Shown: piece after piece, positions 1 to 8,102 of the stretch
Numbering within the stretch: the first letter of the stretch is position 1
How the letters are laid out: every line of letters begins with the position of its first letter
NCBI RefSeq assembly: GCF_041224595.1
Contig: NZ_JBGFGN010000132.1
Location: 29,435-93,434, forward strand
Direction: 5' to 3'
From: Donghicola sp041224595
GTDB taxonomy: Bacteria; Pseudomonadota; Alphaproteobacteria; Rhodobacterales; Rhodobacteraceae
DNA length: 64,000 bases
Translations under genes and position numbers: made by a program
Notes under the pieces: model-generated
Databases searched by the model: none
What the model was told of the DNA's origin: nothing
The model's input: only the letters and a program-made list of their open reading frames with translations

Positions 1-176
1 ATTTCTTCGTCAACAAGGGGCTCGTGGCTGCTGGCGTGATCACCAAGTACGACATGACCTACTGGAGCATCACCGCCATCGCCCTGATCGCACAATTCGC
101 GATGGTTGCCTTGGTCTTCCGCCTGAACCGCCAGCACTTTGCCACCTCAGAGGCCACGGCGGTGCCCGCAGAATAA
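1..176 (+). CDS. C-terminal fragment of an integral membrane protein
   Basis: The reading frame is already open at the left edge (frame from base 3) and ends at TAA 174-176, so only the last 57 residues are present. They include one hydrophobic span (roughly YWSITAIALIAQFAMVALVF) followed by a short charged tail ending AVPAE, as at the cytoplasmic end of a secondary transporter. The family cannot be fixed from this piece; an MFS-type carrier is possible. It is followed by a strong terminator and then by a GntR/FCD regulator on the same strand, a common transporter-regulator arrangement, but a functional link is only inference. Confidence 0.7.
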   Translation, partial: FFVNKGLVAAGVITKYDMTYWSITAIALIAQFAMVALVFRLNRQHFATSEATAVPAE

Positions 177-212
177 AACCACCACTCTCTTTTCCATCCC
201 TGGAAAGACTTG

Positions 213-239
213 GGCGCCCTTCGGGGCGCCTCTTTTTTT
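213..239 (+). terminator. Rho-independent terminator with a UUCG loop
   Basis: A 7-bp perfect stem GGCGCCC/GGGCGCC (213-219 with 224-230) closes a TTCG tetraloop and is followed by TCTTTTTTT. It ends the transcript of the membrane protein at the left edge. Confidence 0.9.
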
Positions 240-261
240 GCACTGTATCCCAACGCGCGGC

Positions 262-278
262 GGTCATATAATCTGACC
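262..278. promoter_or_regulatory. Palindrome over a TATAAT box upstream of the GntR gene
   Basis: GGTCA-N7-TGACC is a perfect inverted repeat lying 22 bases before the GntR start codon. Its spacer contains TATAAT (267-272), so a protein bound here would cover a -10 element. GntR/FCD proteins usually bind short inverted repeats of this kind in their own promoters. Autoregulation is therefore a reasonable inference. No convincing -35 box was found at 17 bases. Confidence 0.5.
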
Positions 279-299
279 AATCAAAAAGACGGGGCGCAA

Positions 300-1067
300 A
301 TGCCATTCCAAAAAGTCCAACCCGAGAAGCTTTCGACGTCGGTCGTTCGTCAGATCGAGCAGCTGATTCTGCGCGGCGTCTTGCGCCCCGGAGAGCGGCT
401 GCCATCCGAGCGTGAACTCTCGGACCGTCTTGGTGTGTCTCGGCCGTCGCTTCGCGAAGCCGTGGCAGAGCTACAGGACAACGGCCTGCTAGAGACCCGA
501 GCAGGGTCCGGCGTTTTCGTGGCAGAGGTGTTGGGCAACGCATTTTCCCCCGCACTGATCCGGCTTTTTGCAGCCCACGACGAAGCGGTTTTCGACTACA
601 TCGCATTCCGACGCGATATCGAAGGACTGGCTGCCGATCGCGCCTGCCGCATGGCATCGGACACCGATCTTCAGGTCATCGATACAGTCTTCAAACGCAT
701 GGAAGCCGCCCACCCCAAACGCAATCCCGCCGAAGAGGCCGCGATTGACGCAGATTTCCACATGGCCATCATCGAGGCCAGCCACAACACGATCATGCTG
801 CACATGCTGCGCTCCATGTTCGATCTGCTGCGCGAGGGCGTGTTCTACAATCGCAACGTCATGTTCAAACAGCGCACCACCCGCGATGACCTGCTAGAGC
901 AACACCGTGCGATCAATACTGCCCTACAAAAGCGCGACCCCGCAGCCGCGCGGGCGGCAGTGACGGCGCATCTGGACTACGTGGAAACGGCGTTGCGGGA
1001 CGAAAAGCGCGCTCTGCGCAACGAAGTCGTCGCGCGGCAGCGCTACCAGCATGAACGCGAGCGCTAA
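300..1067 (+). CDS. GntR family transcriptional regulator, FCD domain (PdhR/LldR-like)
   Basis: DNA-binding regulator of 255 residues. A winged helix-turn-helix occupies about residues 10-75 (GERLPSERELSDRLGVSRPSLREA). An all-helical FCD ligand domain follows from about 90 to 235. His residues in DADFHMAI, EQHRAI and TAHLDY match the metal ligands of FCD domains, which usually sense small carboxylates. ATG 300 was chosen because the protein then begins a few residues before the HTH; a longer in-frame extension to 210 would run through the upstream terminator. It overlaps the convergent gene 1064-1444 by 4 bases. The ligand is unknown; the transporter fragment upstream is a candidate target. 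Confidence 0.9.
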   Translation: MPFQKVQPEKLSTSVVRQIEQLILRGVLRPGERLPSERELSDRLGVSRPSLREAVAELQDNGLLETRAGSGVFVAEVLGNAFSPALIRLFAAHDEAVFDYIAFRRDIEGLAADRACRMASDTDLQVIDTVFKRMEAAHPKRNPAEEAAIDADFHMAIIEASHNTIMLHMLRSMFDLLREGVFYNRNVMFKQRTTRDDLLEQHRAINTALQKRDPAAARAAVTAHLDYVETALRDEKRALRNEVVARQRYQHERER

Positions 1068-1444
1068 TCGCGGTTCTTTTCGAAATAGCAACTCCAGACA
1101 AACAGCCCGCCCAACGCAAAATTCGCAGCAGCAATTCGCAAAAAGTTGCTACTCGCGTGGCCGTGGAACCACTCAAAGAGCGCCGTTCCCCCAAGCCCGA
1201 ACATTAGGAAAATGGATCCCTGACAGAGTGCCTGACGCGGCTTGCCCGGCGGCAGATCATGCAGTCGGAACAGGATAAAAGCGTAAAAGTACATAAAGAT
1301 CGAAACACGGCGCGAGATGGTGTGCGGAGCTGTAGCGAGCACATCAAAGAACTCGTCAAAGATCATTAACGGGAAAAACATCAAGATCAGCCCCAAGAGA
1401 AGCATGATCGCAGCTGTCAAAATGGCTGTGGTCTTGAAAGGCAT
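1064..1444 (-). CDS. Small four-helix membrane protein of unknown function
   Basis: A 126-residue protein with about four hydrophobic segments (near residues 8-28, 47-62, 78-92 and 102-118) and a charged C-terminus, FEKNRD. No catalytic motif is visible. It begins MPFKTTAILTAAIMLLLGLI, so the first helix starts at the N-terminus. It is transcribed toward the GntR gene and overlaps its last 4 bases. It lies downstream of the F0 ATP synthase operon on the same strand but is separated from it by a terminator. It resembles small DUF4345-type membrane proteins in size only; no function is assigned. Confidence 0.65.
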   Translation of the reverse strand: MPFKTTAILTAAIMLLLGLILMFFPLMIFDEFFDVLATAPHTISRRVSIFMYFYAFILFRLHDLPPGKPRQALCQGSIFLMFGLGGTALFEWFHGHASSNFLRIAAANFALGGLFVWSCYFEKNRD

Positions 1445-1505
1445 GGGCCCCTCTTTTCACGTGCGGCTTCTCTGGAACATAAAGCCGCAGCGCGCCACGG
1501 GCCAC

Positions 1506-1536
1506 AAAAAAGCCCGGACCGCAATGCGATCCGGGC
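1506..1536 (-). terminator. Terminator of the F0 ATP synthase operon
   Basis: Stem GCCCGGA/TCCGGGC (1512-1518 with 1530-1536) with an A-run at 1506-1511 that becomes a U-run on the minus-strand transcript. It lies 30 bases after the atpF stop. Confidence 0.85.
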
Positions 1537-1565
1537 CCTTCACTGTCCCTGTAAGACCTTGGCCG

Positions 1566-2123
1566 TTAGTGCAGTTTGGCTTTTACTTCGTTGATCGACG
1601 AGTCAATCAGAGCGCCCGACTTTTCGTCGGTCATCTGCTTGGCAAGGATGTCGCGCGCCGCGCCGACAGCTGCGTTGATTGCGCTGTCACGGACTTCACG
1701 AACAGCCGATGCTTCGGCCGATGCGATCTGCTCTTCGGCAGCTTGCACACGGCGAGCAATCGATTTCTGCAGGTCTTCTTTCGCCTGAACAGCAGCAGCT
1801 TCAGCTTCGGCTTTGGCGTTTGCAACAATTGCGTCCGCCTGGTCCTGAACTTCTTTCTGCTTACGCTCGTAGCTGGCCAGCAGGCTCTGAGCCTCTTCGC
1901 GCAGCTGACGTGCTTCGTCCAGTTCGCCTTTGATCTCGGTCGCGCGGTTATCCAGCATACCACCCAGAGTGCCAGGCACTTTGAAGTACACGAGAATGCC
2001 GAGGAACACCAAGAAGGCGATCAGAACGACAAAGTTGGTGTTGTGCAGCGAGAAGAACGGACCCGATGCAGCCATCGCCGGCGAAGCGGCAAGAGCAGCG
2101 GCAAGGATGATCAGTGTGCGCAT
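1566..2123 (-). CDS. atpF: F0F1 ATP synthase subunit b
   Basis: Peripheral stalk subunit b, which links the membrane a/c ring to F1. The protein has 185 residues. A hydrophobic N-terminus resembles a signal peptide (ILAAALAASPAMA) and is followed by the membrane helix FVVLIAFLVFLGILVYF (about 31-47). The rest is a long charged, Ala-rich coiled coil (about 55-185). It starts 3 bases after the stop of the b' gene, as the last gene of atpI-B-E-F'-F. Having both b and b' is typical of Rhodobacterales and other phototroph relatives, where the stalk is a b/b' heterodimer rather than the b2 homodimer of E. coli. Confidence 0.95.
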   Translation of the reverse strand: MRTLIILAAALAASPAMAASGPFFSLHNTNFVVLIAFLVFLGILVYFKVPGTLGGMLDNRATEIKGELDEARQLREEAQSLLASYERKQKEVQDQADAIVANAKAEAEAAAVQAKEDLQKSIARRVQAAEEQIASAEASAVREVRDSAINAAVGAARDILAKQMTDEKSGALIDSSINEVKAKLH

Positions 2124-2126
2124 GGC

Positions 2127-2675
2127 TTATCCTTTCATCCGGGCGTTAACAGCTGCGGTCACCGAGCGGCCATCAACTTCGCCACCCAGAGCAGCGATAA
2201 GCTCTTTGGCGGTGTCTTTGGCAACTTCGGCTGCGCTTTCGGCTGCGTTCGCGCGGATTTCGGCGATTGCCTTTTCCGACTCTGCAGCTTTGGCAGCGAT
2301 TTCAGCGTCAGCCTTTTCCAGAGCGGCATCAAGGTCAGCCTTGATGTCGGCACGGGTGGCTTCGACAATCTCGTTCGCCTGAGTGCGGGCATCAGCCAGT
2401 GCCTGTTCATAGGCGGCCTCTGCCTCTTTCGCCTTGAGCTTCAGCTCTTCGGCGGCGGCGATATCATTCGTAATGGTCCCCTGACGCTCGGCCAGAACGG
2501 CTGCGATACGCGGCAGAGCCACGCGCGACAGGATCAGGTAGGTCGCGACAAGCGCGACGAGGAGCCAGAAGATCTGGTTCCCAAAGGTCTCGACTGCGAG
2601 CTGAGGCATACCTGCCGACTCGGCTGCGGCGTGACCTGCTGCAACGGCTTCAGCGCCATGCGATTCAGTTGCCAT
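2127..2675 (-). CDS. F0F1 ATP synthase subunit b'
   Basis: Second peripheral stalk subunit, 182 residues. An Ala/Gly/His-rich N-terminal stretch of about 30 residues precedes one membrane helix ([20 protein letters not shown], about 35-54). A long Ala/Glu/Lys-rich coiled coil follows to the C-terminus, with a characteristic [19 protein letters not shown] segment after the helix. It is divergent from the following b gene, as expected for a b/b' pair (called atpF', atpG or atpX in different genomes). The 106-base gap before it carries a strong hairpin, so this gene is probably expressed less than atpE upstream. Confidence 0.93.
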   Translation of the reverse strand: MATESHGAEAVAAGHAAAESAGMPQLAVETFGNQIFWLLVALVATYLILSRVALPRIAAVLAERQGTITNDIAAAEELKLKAKEAEAAYEQALADARTQANEIVEATRADIKADLDAALEKADAEIAAKAAESEKAIAEIRANAAESAAEVAKDTAKELIAALGGEVDGRSVTAAVNARMKG

Positions 2676-2728
2676 GTTGTGCGTCCTCCGTGGCCCGTCC
2701 TTGGTTCGGACCCGAAGGTCCGATATTA

Positions 2729-2759
2729 CCGGGCGAGCGTCGCAGTGACGCTCGCCCGG
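2729..2759. other. 13-bp hairpin between atpE and the b' gene
   Basis: CCGGGCGAGCGTC (2729-2741) pairs perfectly with GACGCTCGCCCGG (2747-2759) across a 5-base loop. On the minus-strand transcript it follows the atpE stop by 22 bases and has no U-run. It is therefore more likely an mRNA-stabilising or partial-termination element than a full terminator. Confidence 0.8.
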
Positions 2760-2781
2760 CCGTAAGGAATGAACCCGTAGA

Positions 2782-3018
2782 TTAGACGGCGAACATCAGC
2801 AGCAGAGCAACCAGGAACGAGAAGATGCCCAGTGCTTCTGCGAACGCGATACCGATGAACAGGGTCGCGGTTTGGCCGCCAGCGGCCGAAGGGTTGCGCA
2901 GTGCGCCAGCCAGGAAGTTACCGGCGACGTTACCCACACCGATAGCTGCCAGACCCATACCGAATGCCGACAGGCCGGCACCGATGAATTTACCCATTTC
3001 TGCGATCGAGCCTTCCAT
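2782..3018 (-). CDS. atpE: F0F1 ATP synthase subunit c
   Basis: Proteolipid of the rotating membrane ring. The protein has 78 residues and forms a two-helix hairpin: helix 1 is Gly/Ala-rich ([21 protein letters not shown]), the polar loop is RNP (41-43), and helix 2 carries the ion-binding carboxylate Glu61 in [11 protein letters not shown]. Length and residues match alphaproteobacterial H+-translocating c subunits. It is flanked by atpB upstream (58-base gap) and the b' gene downstream. The hairpin after this gene fits the need for many c copies per complex. Confidence 0.97.
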   Translation of the reverse strand: MEGSIAEMGKFIGAGLSAFGMGLAAIGVGNVAGNFLAGALRNPSAAGGQTATLFIGIAFAEALGIFSFLVALLLMFAV

Positions 3019-3076
3019 AACATTTCTCCTTACGTTGGAATGGCGATAATTCAGTCCTGATCTGCGGGGCCGAGCC

Positions 3077-3835
3077 TTAGTGGCTCGGGTGCAGAGCGTC
3101 TTTCAGGTAGACACAAGTCAGGATGGTGAAAACGTAGGCCTGAATGAATGCAACCAGCATTTCGAGGCCGTACATGGCGGTGATGCCCAAAATAGCCAGC
3201 GGCGACAGAGCGACGAGACCAGCGAATGCAGCGAACACTTTGATCACGGCGTGACCGGCGGTGATGTTACCGGCAAGACGGATAGAGTGGCTGACAGGGC
3301 GGACAAAGTAGGAAATCACTTCGATGACGGCCAGAACGGGACGGATGGCGAGCGGCGCCGAGGTCACCCAGAAAAGGCCGAGGAAGTGCGTGCCGTGCTT
3401 GACGAAACCGATGATCGTCACGGCAAAGAACACTGCGAATGCGAGGATCGCGGTGACTGCGATCTGTGCAGTGTTCGCGAAGCTGGCAGGGATCAGACCC
3501 AGGAAGTTGTTCATCAGGATGAACATGAACAGGGTCATGATGTAGGGGAAGTAGACGATGGCATCCTTGCCGGTCACGTCCTCGATCATCTTGTAGACGA
3601 AGCCGTATGCCAGTTCGCCGATCGACTGACCGCGCGAGGGGATCACAGCGCGGCCGCGTGTCCCAACAACCATCACGAGGAAGACAGCCAGAACGGTCAG
3701 GGCAAGCCACAGCATCGCGTTGGTCGGGGTGTACCAGCTTACGTCAGTACCACCGAACAGCGGCTGGACCTTGAACTGATCCATGGGGTGAAAAACCAGG
3801 CCGGTGCCTTCTGCTGCGTGTGCATTATCCGCCAC
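3077..3835 (-). CDS. atpB: F0F1 ATP synthase subunit a
   Basis: Membrane stator subunit that carries the proton half-channels. From the GTG at 3835 it has 252 residues with five to six membrane helices. The essential arginine is Arg186 in SIRLAGN, preceded by RPVSH. The GTG start gives [10 protein letters not shown] and is preceded at about 6 bases by a GAGGGA ribosome-binding site. Two in-frame ATGs at 3853 and 3850 would add six residues but have no good binding site. The start overlaps the last 11 bases of atpI, indicating translational coupling. The product begins FHPMDQF shortly after the N-terminus, as in related Rhodobacteraceae. Confidence 0.95.
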   Translation of the reverse strand: MADNAHAAEGTGLVFHPMDQFKVQPLFGGTDVSWYTPTNAMLWLALTVLAVFLVMVVGTRGRAVIPSRGQSIGELAYGFVYKMIEDVTGKDAIVYFPYIMTLFMFILMNNFLGLIPASFANTAQIAVTAILAFAVFFAVTIIGFVKHGTHFLGLFWVTSAPLAIRPVLAVIEVISYFVRPVSHSIRLAGNITAGHAVIKVFAAFAGLVALSPLAILGITAMYGLEMLVAFIQAYVFTILTCVYLKDALHPSH

Positions 3836-4169
3836 TGTTACGTCCCTCATCATCCTGTGCGGCCGTCGCCGCGTGTTGATCTTGGATTTCTGTTACCGAG
3901 CGGAGCATTGTCTTCACGCCCGCGATGAAACCCAACAATGTAAATACCGCCATGAACACCGGTTTGGTCCCTAAAATGGCATCCAAACCGTATCCCATGC
4001 CGAAGCCGATCAATAAACCGGCAACCAGTTCCGTCACCATCCGCCAAGCAACCTGCGCTTGGGAATAATGTTCGTCGGCCCGGGGCTCGGGCTCGGCATG
4101 AGCCTTTTTCGCTTCCGAGATCCGCGCCTCGAGCCGCTCAAGACGCTCTTTTTCGGCTGGATCAATCAT
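3825..4169 (-). CDS. atpI: ATP synthase accessory protein AtpI/AtpQ-type
   Basis: First gene of the F0 operon, 114 residues. A charged Glu/Arg/Lys-rich N-terminus (about 1-40) is followed by two membrane helices ([19 protein letters not shown] and [18 protein letters not shown]), then a polar tail. AtpI proteins assist c-ring assembly and possibly Mg2+ supply; they are not part of the finished enzyme. The position directly before atpB is the usual one. A sigma70-like promoter is readable just upstream. Confidence 0.93.
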   Translation of the reverse strand: MIDPAEKERLERLEARISEAKKAHAEPEPRADEHYSQAQVAWRMVTELVAGLLIGFGMGYGLDAILGTKPVFMAVFTLLGFIAGVKTMLRSVTEIQDQHAATAAQDDEGRNSGG

Positions 4170-4196
4170 CTACGCACCCCTTGGGCTGTTGGAGGT

Positions 4197-4225
4197 TGGA
4201 TAGGTGTCACAGCGCTGTGAGTCAA
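4197..4225 (-). promoter_or_regulatory. Predicted atp operon promoter with a palindromic spacer
   Basis: Reading the minus strand, TTGACT (4225-4220), a 17-base spacer and TATCCA (4202-4197) form a good sigma70-type promoter 28 bases before atpI. Most of the spacer and the end of the -35 box are covered by the perfect 14-bp palindrome TCACAGCGCTGTGA (4207-4220). A protein bound there would sit between the two promoter boxes. Confidence 0.55.
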
Positions 4226-4329
4226 GCGACAGAATGTCCACCGTAAGTCATTGATTTTTATGACATCGGTTTCCGTTTGCGCCACCACGCCGCAGGCAAA
4301 ACCGGCACGAAAGGCCCATTTGCTATATT

Positions 4330-4343
4330 CAACCATTTGGTTG
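4330..4343. promoter_or_regulatory. Palindromic operator before the ArsR gene
   Basis: CAACCATTTGGTTG is a perfect 14-bp inverted repeat 32 bases before the ArsR start. It overlaps TTGACG (4341-4346), a possible -35 element. The form TTCAACC...GGTTGA is typical of sites bound by ArsR proteins of this small type, so autorepression is likely. Confidence 0.55.
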
Positions 4344-4375
4344 ACGTTCCCAAATTCCTGCCCCATGCCCTGATT

Positions 4376-4726
4376 ATGGACCAGCAGCTCGACCTTGTTT
4401 TTGCGGCGCTCGCCGATCGCACCCGACGCACCATCCTGTCGATGCTGCTCGAGGATGATATGGCTGTCACCGATGTGGCAGAGCCGTTCGATATGTCATT
4501 GGCTGCGATCTCCAAGCATCTGACCATTCTCGCCAACGCGGGCCTGATCTCTCAGGAAAAGCGCGGACGGGTGAAGTGGTGCAAGCTAGAGCCGAATGCC
4601 CTGCGGGATGCCAGTATCTGGATGCAGGGCTTCGGGCAGTTCGAAGCCGTCAATCTGGACGCCTTCGAACGGTTTCTCGAGGTTGAACTCAGCGCCAGCC
4701 CTGAGCCTGATCCTTCAGATACTTGA
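4376..4726 (+). CDS. ArsR/SmtB family transcriptional regulator
   Basis: Winged-helix repressor of 116 residues. It starts MDQQLDLVFAALADRTRRTIL, the standard opening of this subgroup, and has a recognition region SLAAISKHLTILANAGLISQEKRGR (about 38-62). No CxC metal-site motif is visible, so it is probably not a classical metal sensor; this subgroup often pairs with SRPBCC (AHSA1) proteins, none of which is seen nearby. ATG 4376 was chosen because an extension to 4277 would include the operator and promoter. The 3' end overlaps the convergent LysR gene by 38 bases. Confidence 0.88.
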   Translation: MDQQLDLVFAALADRTRRTILSMLLEDDMAVTDVAEPFDMSLAAISKHLTILANAGLISQEKRGRVKWCKLEPNALRDASIWMQGFGQFEAVNLDAFERFLEVELSASPEPDPSDT

Positions 4727-5570
4727 GGAAGGTCTGAACCTTGGGCGTGCGATGCAGGTCCACGTGGGTCACGATCCAGATATTCGAGGCCCAAGTGTCA
4801 TCGGGTTCGCAAATCTGCACCAGATCTTTGTGCTGCTGCCATTCCCAGTAGGCCATGAAGCCGATTCCAGCACCGTCCAGAATGGCCTGCTCGATGGCGC
4901 GGGAATCTTCGGACCGGAAGGTCACGTTCTCACGCGGGATGTTGTCCTTCATCCAAATATAAAAGGGCGCGCGGCTGTCGACATTATCCTGCCCGACAAA
5001 GCGGTGGTTCTTGTAGTCCGTCGGGCTCTCGGGCTTGCCGTGCTTCTCGACATAGTCTTTGGACGCGAACAGGGCGACCTGCTGACGAAAGAACGGCTGA
5101 ACCACGTTATCCGGCTGATCAGGCGCATTGCCCGCACGGATCGCCACGTGCGCCTCGCCATACTCCAGACGGAACAGACGCTCCCCGGTCAAGAAGCGAA
5201 CACAGACATCCGGATGCTCTTCCTGAAAGCCCTTGAGTACCGGCACGATCAGCGGCGACAACTGCACCAGCGATGTGACGACCAACTCGCCACCCACACC
5301 GGCGCCCTGCCCTTTGATCCGGCCCGCCAACTGGCTGAACTGGTCGTCGGTGGCTTGCGCCACGCGGAACAGGTCATGGCCCGCTTCGGTCGGCGTGTAA
5401 CCACGGGCATGGCGTTGGAACAGTTTGACCCCGAGCCGCTGCTCAAGAGCATCGATGTGACGGATCACTGTGGCATGGTGCACGCCCAAAATGTCGGCAG
5501 CGCCACTGACAGTCCCCATTCGCGCCACCTGATAGGCGGTACGCACCTCGTCCCAATTATCCATACCCAT
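4689..5570 (-). CDS. LysR family transcriptional regulator
   Basis: LTTR of 293 residues. The N-terminal HTH (about 5-65) reads AYQVARMGTVSGAADILGVHHATVIRHIDALEQRLGV; the effector-binding domain spans about 90-290. The second Met (5564) is an equally good start. It is divergent from the azoreductase gene across a 150-base intergenic region, the usual layout for an LTTR and its target. Inferred role: redox- or quinone-responsive control of that gene. The inducer is not readable from the sequence. Confidence 0.92.
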   Translation of the reverse strand: MGMDNWDEVRTAYQVARMGTVSGAADILGVHHATVIRHIDALEQRLGVKLFQRHARGYTPTEAGHDLFRVAQATDDQFSQLAGRIKGQGAGVGGELVVTSLVQLSPLIVPVLKGFQEEHPDVCVRFLTGERLFRLEYGEAHVAIRAGNAPDQPDNVVQPFFRQQVALFASKDYVEKHGKPESPTDYKNHRFVGQDNVDSRAPFYIWMKDNIPRENVTFRSEDSRAIEQAILDGAGIGFMAYWEWQQHKDLVQICEPDDTWASNIWIVTHVDLHRTPKVQTFLKYLKDQAQGWR

Positions 5571-5720
5571 CAGACCAATTAGACCCCCGAAACATTATCA
5601 TTGTGCAAAGACACACATTTACTACCGCATTTCTCGTGATTGCGTTCGAAAAAGCAAGAGCCATGTTATCGGGGAGACATAAAAACCACCCTCCTCCCTC
5701 GAACAAAGTGGATTTTACAA

Positions 5721-6302
5721 ATGACTAAGACCGTACTTCGTATTGATAGCTCCGTCCGCAAAGAAGGTTCGATCTCTCGTGATCTGACCAGCCGTATTCT
5801 AGAGCGCCTGTCGCCCGAGCAGGTCATCACCCGCGATCTGACCGAAGAATTGCCCCTGATCGATGGCGAATGGGTTGGCGCGAACTTCACCCCTGCGGAC
5901 CAGCGCACTGACGCGCAAAAAGATGTGCTGTCTCTCTCTGACACCATGATCGCCGAACTGAACGAAGCCGACACTATCGTGATTGGCCTGCCCATTTATA
6001 ACTTTAGCGTTCCCGCGCGCCTGAAAGCATGGGTCGACCAAGTGGCCCGCGCTGGCGTGACCTTCCGCTACACCGAAGCTGGCCCCCAAGGCCTGCTGGA
6101 AGGCAAGCGCGCGATCCTCGCCGTGGCATCTGGCGGCACTCCTGTCGGATCCGAAATCGATTTCGCGACCACCTACATGAAGCAAGTGCTTGGCTTCATT
6201 GGCATTACCGACGTCACCATTGTGGCCGCCGACCAACTGGCTGTCGACGCCGACGGTTCTGTAAAAAATGCGTACAACGCCGTGGAACAAATCGCCGCCT
6301 AA
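5721..6302 (+). CDS. azoR: FMN-dependent NADH:quinone oxidoreductase / azoreductase
   Basis: Flavodoxin-like NAD(P)H oxidoreductase of 193 residues, related to AzoR/AcpD. It reduces quinones and azo compounds in two-electron steps in the cytoplasm. Visible features are the N-terminal beta-strand and phosphate-binding segment TVLRIDSSVRKEGSISRDL, the flavin-binding GLPIYNFSVPARLKAWVDQV (about 92-111) and the ASGGTPVGS loop. The upstream in-frame extension to 5640 lacks homology, so ATG 5721 is chosen. A divergent LysR gene probably regulates it. Confidence 0.9.
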   Translation: MTKTVLRIDSSVRKEGSISRDLTSRILERLSPEQVITRDLTEELPLIDGEWVGANFTPADQRTDAQKDVLSLSDTMIAELNEADTIVIGLPIYNFSVPARLKAWVDQVARAGVTFRYTEAGPQGLLEGKRAILAVASGGTPVGSEIDFATTYMKQVLGFIGITDVTIVAADQLAVDADGSVKNAYNAVEQIAA

Positions 6303-6358
6303 GGTCGTTACCTCTTCAACAGGCCGCTTTCCTCCCTCATTCCGGTGGCCAATCCAAA

Positions 6359-6394
6359 GGCGCGTCCCATTCCTCCCCGGGGCGCGCCTTTTCT
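6359..6394 (+). terminator. Terminator after the azoreductase gene
   Basis: GGCGCG (6359-6364) pairs with CGCGCC (6383-6388), with extra pairing inside the loop, followed by TTTTCTT. The 184 bases from here to ffh hold no readable gene. I looked for a 4.5S RNA and did not find its conserved tetraloop region. Confidence 0.7.
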
Positions 6395-6578
6395 TGACTC
6401 TGGTGCCTGTATCATGCATACGCGCGCAGAATCCTCCGGAAGTTTTGATGCTTCCGGTCCCATGGCTATTGCCGGGATCGCCCTCCATCAGCGCGTTGCG
6501 CCCATGGGGGCGCTTGGCGTATGTCGCTTCACCGCCTATCTAGGGCGCATTGTTTAACGGTCTTGGAAAGGGCTTGGC

Positions 6579-8102
6579 ATGTTCGAAAATCTATCTGAAC
6601 GCCTTGGCGGTGTCTTTGACCGGCTGACCAAAGCAGGTGCGCTGTCCGAGGACGACGTTAAAACGGCTCTGCGCGAAGTGCGCACCGCTCTGCTGGAGGC
6701 CGACGTCTCTCTGCCCGTCGCACGCGACTTTATTAAAGCTGTCCAGAAAAAAGCGACCGGCGCGTCGGTGACCAAATCGGTCACCCCCGGTCAGCAGGTT
6801 GTCAAAATCGTCCACGACGAACTCGTGGCGTTCCTCGCTGGCGAAGGCGAGCCCGGCAAGCTGAAGGTCGACAACCCGCCCGCCCCGATCCTGATGGTCG
6901 GTCTGCAGGGTTCCGGTAAAACCACCACCACCGCGAAACTGGCGAAACGTCTGAAAGAGCGCGAAGGCAAGCGCGTGCTGATGGCCTCGCTCGACGTGAA
7001 CCGTCCTGCGGCGATGGAACAGCTGGCCATTCTGGGTCAGCAGATCGGCGTCGACACCCTGCCCATCGTCAAGGGCGAAGACCCCGTCACCATCGCCAAG
7101 CGCGCCAAGACCCAAGCGGGCCTCGGTGGCTATGACGTTTACCTGCTCGATACCGCGGGCCGTCTGCACATCGATCAGGAACTGATCGCACAGGCCGCCG
7201 CTGTTCGCGACGTTGCCAACCCGCGCGAAACCCTGCTGGTCGTTGACGGTCTGACCGGTCAGGACGCCGTGAATGTGGCGACCGAGTTTGACGACAAAAT
7301 CGGCGTGACCGGCGTGGTCCTGACCCGTATGGACGGTGACGGTCGCGGCGGTGCGGCTCTGTCCATGCGCGCTGTCACCGGCAAGCCGATCAAGTTCGTC
7401 GGCCTCGGCGAAAAGACCGACGCTCTGGAAGAATTCCACCCCGAACGTGTGGCTGGCCGTATCCTCGGCATGGGTGACATCGTCTCGCTGGTCGAAAAGG
7501 CGCAGCAAACGCTCGAGGCTGAACAAGCCGAGCGCATGATGAAGCGCATGATGAAGGGTCAGTTCAACATGAACGACCTGAAGAGTCAGCTTGAGCAGAT
7601 GCAGAAAATGGGCGGCATGCAGGGCATGATGTCCATGATGCCCGGCATGGGCAAAATGGCCAAGCAGGTGCAGGAATCTGGCATGGATGACAGCATCATC
7701 AAGCGTCAGGTCGCTCTGATCAACTCGATGACCAAGCAGGAACGCGCCAACCCCGGCCTGCTGCAAGCCAGCCGCAAGAAGCGTATTGCCAAAGGCGCGG
7801 GCCTTGAGGTCTCGGAACTGAACAAACTGCTGAAAATGCACCGCCAGATGGCCGACGTGATGAAAAAGATCAGCCAGAAGGGCGGCAAAGGCATGCTCAA
7901 GCAGGCTGTCTCGGCCATGCGCGGCAAAGCTCTGCCCGGCATGGACGGCAACTTTGACCCCGCATCAATCGATCCCAGCAAGATGGACCCCAAAGAGCTT
8001 GAGGCCACCGCGCGCAAGCTCGGCATGGGCGGTCTTGGCGGCATGGGCGGCGGCATGCCCGGTATGGGCGGCCTTCCCAACATGTTCGGCAAAAAGAAAT
8101 GA
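6579..8102 (+). CDS. ffh: Signal recognition particle protein Ffh
   Basis: GTPase of the bacterial SRP, 507 residues. It binds 4.5S RNA and the signal sequences of inner-membrane proteins and docks on FtsY. The N domain is about 1-85 and the G domain about 95-295, with P-loop GLQGSGKTTTTAK, DTAGRL and TRMDGDGRGG. The Met-rich M domain is about 325-440 (QMQKMGGMQGMMSMMPGMGKM). The tail is unusually Gly/Met-rich (GGLGGMGGGMPGMGG) and ends FGKKK. It heads a long plus-strand unit; the next gene begins in its last four bases (ATGA). Confidence 0.98.
   Translation: MFENLSERLGGVFDRLTKAGALSEDDVKTALREVRTALLEADVSLPVARDFIKAVQKKATGASVTKSVTPGQQVVKIVHDELVAFLAGEGEPGKLKVDNPPAPILMVGLQGSGKTTTTAKLAKRLKEREGKRVLMASLDVNRPAAMEQLAILGQQIGVDTLPIVKGEDPVTIAKRAKTQAGLGGYDVYLLDTAGRLHIDQELIAQAAAVRDVANPRETLLVVDGLTGQDAVNVATEFDDKIGVTGVVLTRMDGDGRGGAALSMRAVTGKPIKFVGLGEKTDALEEFHPERVAGRILGMGDIVSLVEKAQQTLEAEQAERMMKRMMKGQFNMNDLKSQLEQMQKMGGMQGMMSMMPGMGKMAKQVQESGMDDSIIKRQVALINSMTKQERANPGLLQASRKKRIAKGAGLEVSELNKLLKMHRQMADVMKKISQKGGKGMLKQAVSAMRGKALPGMDGNFDPASIDPSKMDPKELEATARKLGMGGLGGMGGGMPGMGGLPNMFGKKK

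Noticed and set aside
1317..2765. 482-codon open frame on the plus strand
   Set aside because: It is antisense to atpF and the b' gene, and its translation has no recognisable domain.
6395..6578. 4.5S (SRP) RNA gene next to ffh
   Set aside because: The conserved internal loop and tetraloop region of SRP RNA is not present in this interval.
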